Below, piece after piece: positions 63,901-64,000 of a stretch of DNA of 64,000 nt (position 1 is its first letter; the number at the start of each line of letters is the position of its first letter). The position numbers were made by a program, and so were the translations under genes. Origin of the DNA: Neckera pumila (lineage: Eukaryota > Streptophyta > Bryopsida > Hypnales > Neckeraceae); the NCBI GenBank assembly GCA_963969595.1, contig OZ018417.1:2420501-2484500 (forward strand), given 5' to 3'. The notes beneath the pieces were generated by a model, which had not been told where the DNA came from, did not search any database, and was given only the letters and a program-made list of their open reading frames with translations.

Positions 63901-64000
63901 ATTTCAGGTTGAATTTTTGTTGTCAATCGTTTCTTATTTGGGTTCTGATTTGGGTCTCTCCTGTGTACCCGTATATAACAGTCTACAACCCAGAGATTTC
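54924..64000 (+). CDS. SPP: Chloroplast stromal processing peptidase (M16 metallopeptidase), 3' end beyond window
   Basis: Stromal metallopeptidase that removes transit peptides from imported plastid precursors. Exons: 54924-55093, 55914-56127, (56250-56297 uncertain), 56314-56552, 56987-57233, 57543-57650, 57817-58005, 58169-58393, 58597-58698, 58932-59066, 59272-59496, 59697-59900, 60271-60441, 60725-60874, 61101-61238, 61494-61721, 62043-62207, 62351-62480, 62764-62902, 63123-63243, 63479-63559, 63740-63841, then an intron to the edge. About 1,160-1,180 codons are present (Arabidopsis about 1,265). Exon 1 is Ala/Arg/Val-rich, fitting a transit peptide. Zinc site HMIEH in the block GIAHMIEHVAFLGSKKREK, with the distal Glu in AVLSELQMM. 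Other conserved blocks: TDFHHTVFHVHSP, GLEEQIKKW, SLERATAHRLM, TTVRDALGLTYDVSFEL. The 59901 intron uses a GC donor. The junction between 56250 and 56314 is out of frame as read. Confidence 0.95.
55156..55337 (+). repeat. 92-bp tandem duplication in intron 1 of the peptidase gene
   Basis: Two units with 92-bp spacing share TGACCTAAGTTTTGGA, GGGATTTCGTCGGGTTCAGC and GTCAATTCTTTGGTGAATT. The duplication is recent by the low number of differences and is non-coding. Confidence 0.85.

Overview
The window is nuclear DNA of a streptophyte, most likely a land plant. It contains a class III HD-ZIP gene (a family confined to streptophytes) whose spliced mRNA would carry a near-perfect miR165/166 target site. 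It also holds a plant-type VPS23/ELC gene, a mitochondrial FTSH4-type protease gene, a cytosolic RPS18 gene and a chloroplast stromal processing peptidase gene. All have short spliceosomal introns. Intergenic DNA is very AT-rich and full of small non-autonomous transposons. The clade cannot be fixed by reading alone. A non-flowering lineage is plausible, because the HD-ZIP III C-terminus is divergent and the ELC gene is split by introns.

Layout: 1.76-6.2 kb (+), an eight-exon FTSH4-like gene whose last exon carries two in-frame TGA codons. 6.2-27 kb, a gene-free, AT-rich transposon field. 27-35.9 kb (+), the HD-ZIP III gene, 18 coding exons and a GC-rich leader. 37.8-40.5 kb (-), ELC/VPS23, three exons. 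41.6-45 kb, nested foldback and TTAA elements. 45.5-46.6 kb (-), RPS18, four exons. 46.9-54.5 kb, repeats and five TTAA elements. 54.9 kb to the window end (+), stromal processing peptidase, cut by the window edge.

The most striking feature is a family of miniature elements about 930 bp long. They are bounded by TTAA and by termini starting CCCCTAAAG, so they resemble non-autonomous piggyBac-superfamily elements. At least six near-full-length copies are present, with an internally deleted copy nested in another, plus several smaller elements with the same kind of ends. One smaller TTAA element has landed inside a palindromic foldback element whose other arm preserves the empty TTAA site, so target-site duplication can be read directly.

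The five genes are functionally unrelated: mitochondrial inner-membrane proteolysis, adaxial/vascular transcription, ESCRT-I sorting, cytosolic translation and plastid protein import. This is an ordinary eukaryotic gene neighbourhood, not a cluster. Exon limits were derived by hand from splice signals, reading-frame phase and family conservation.
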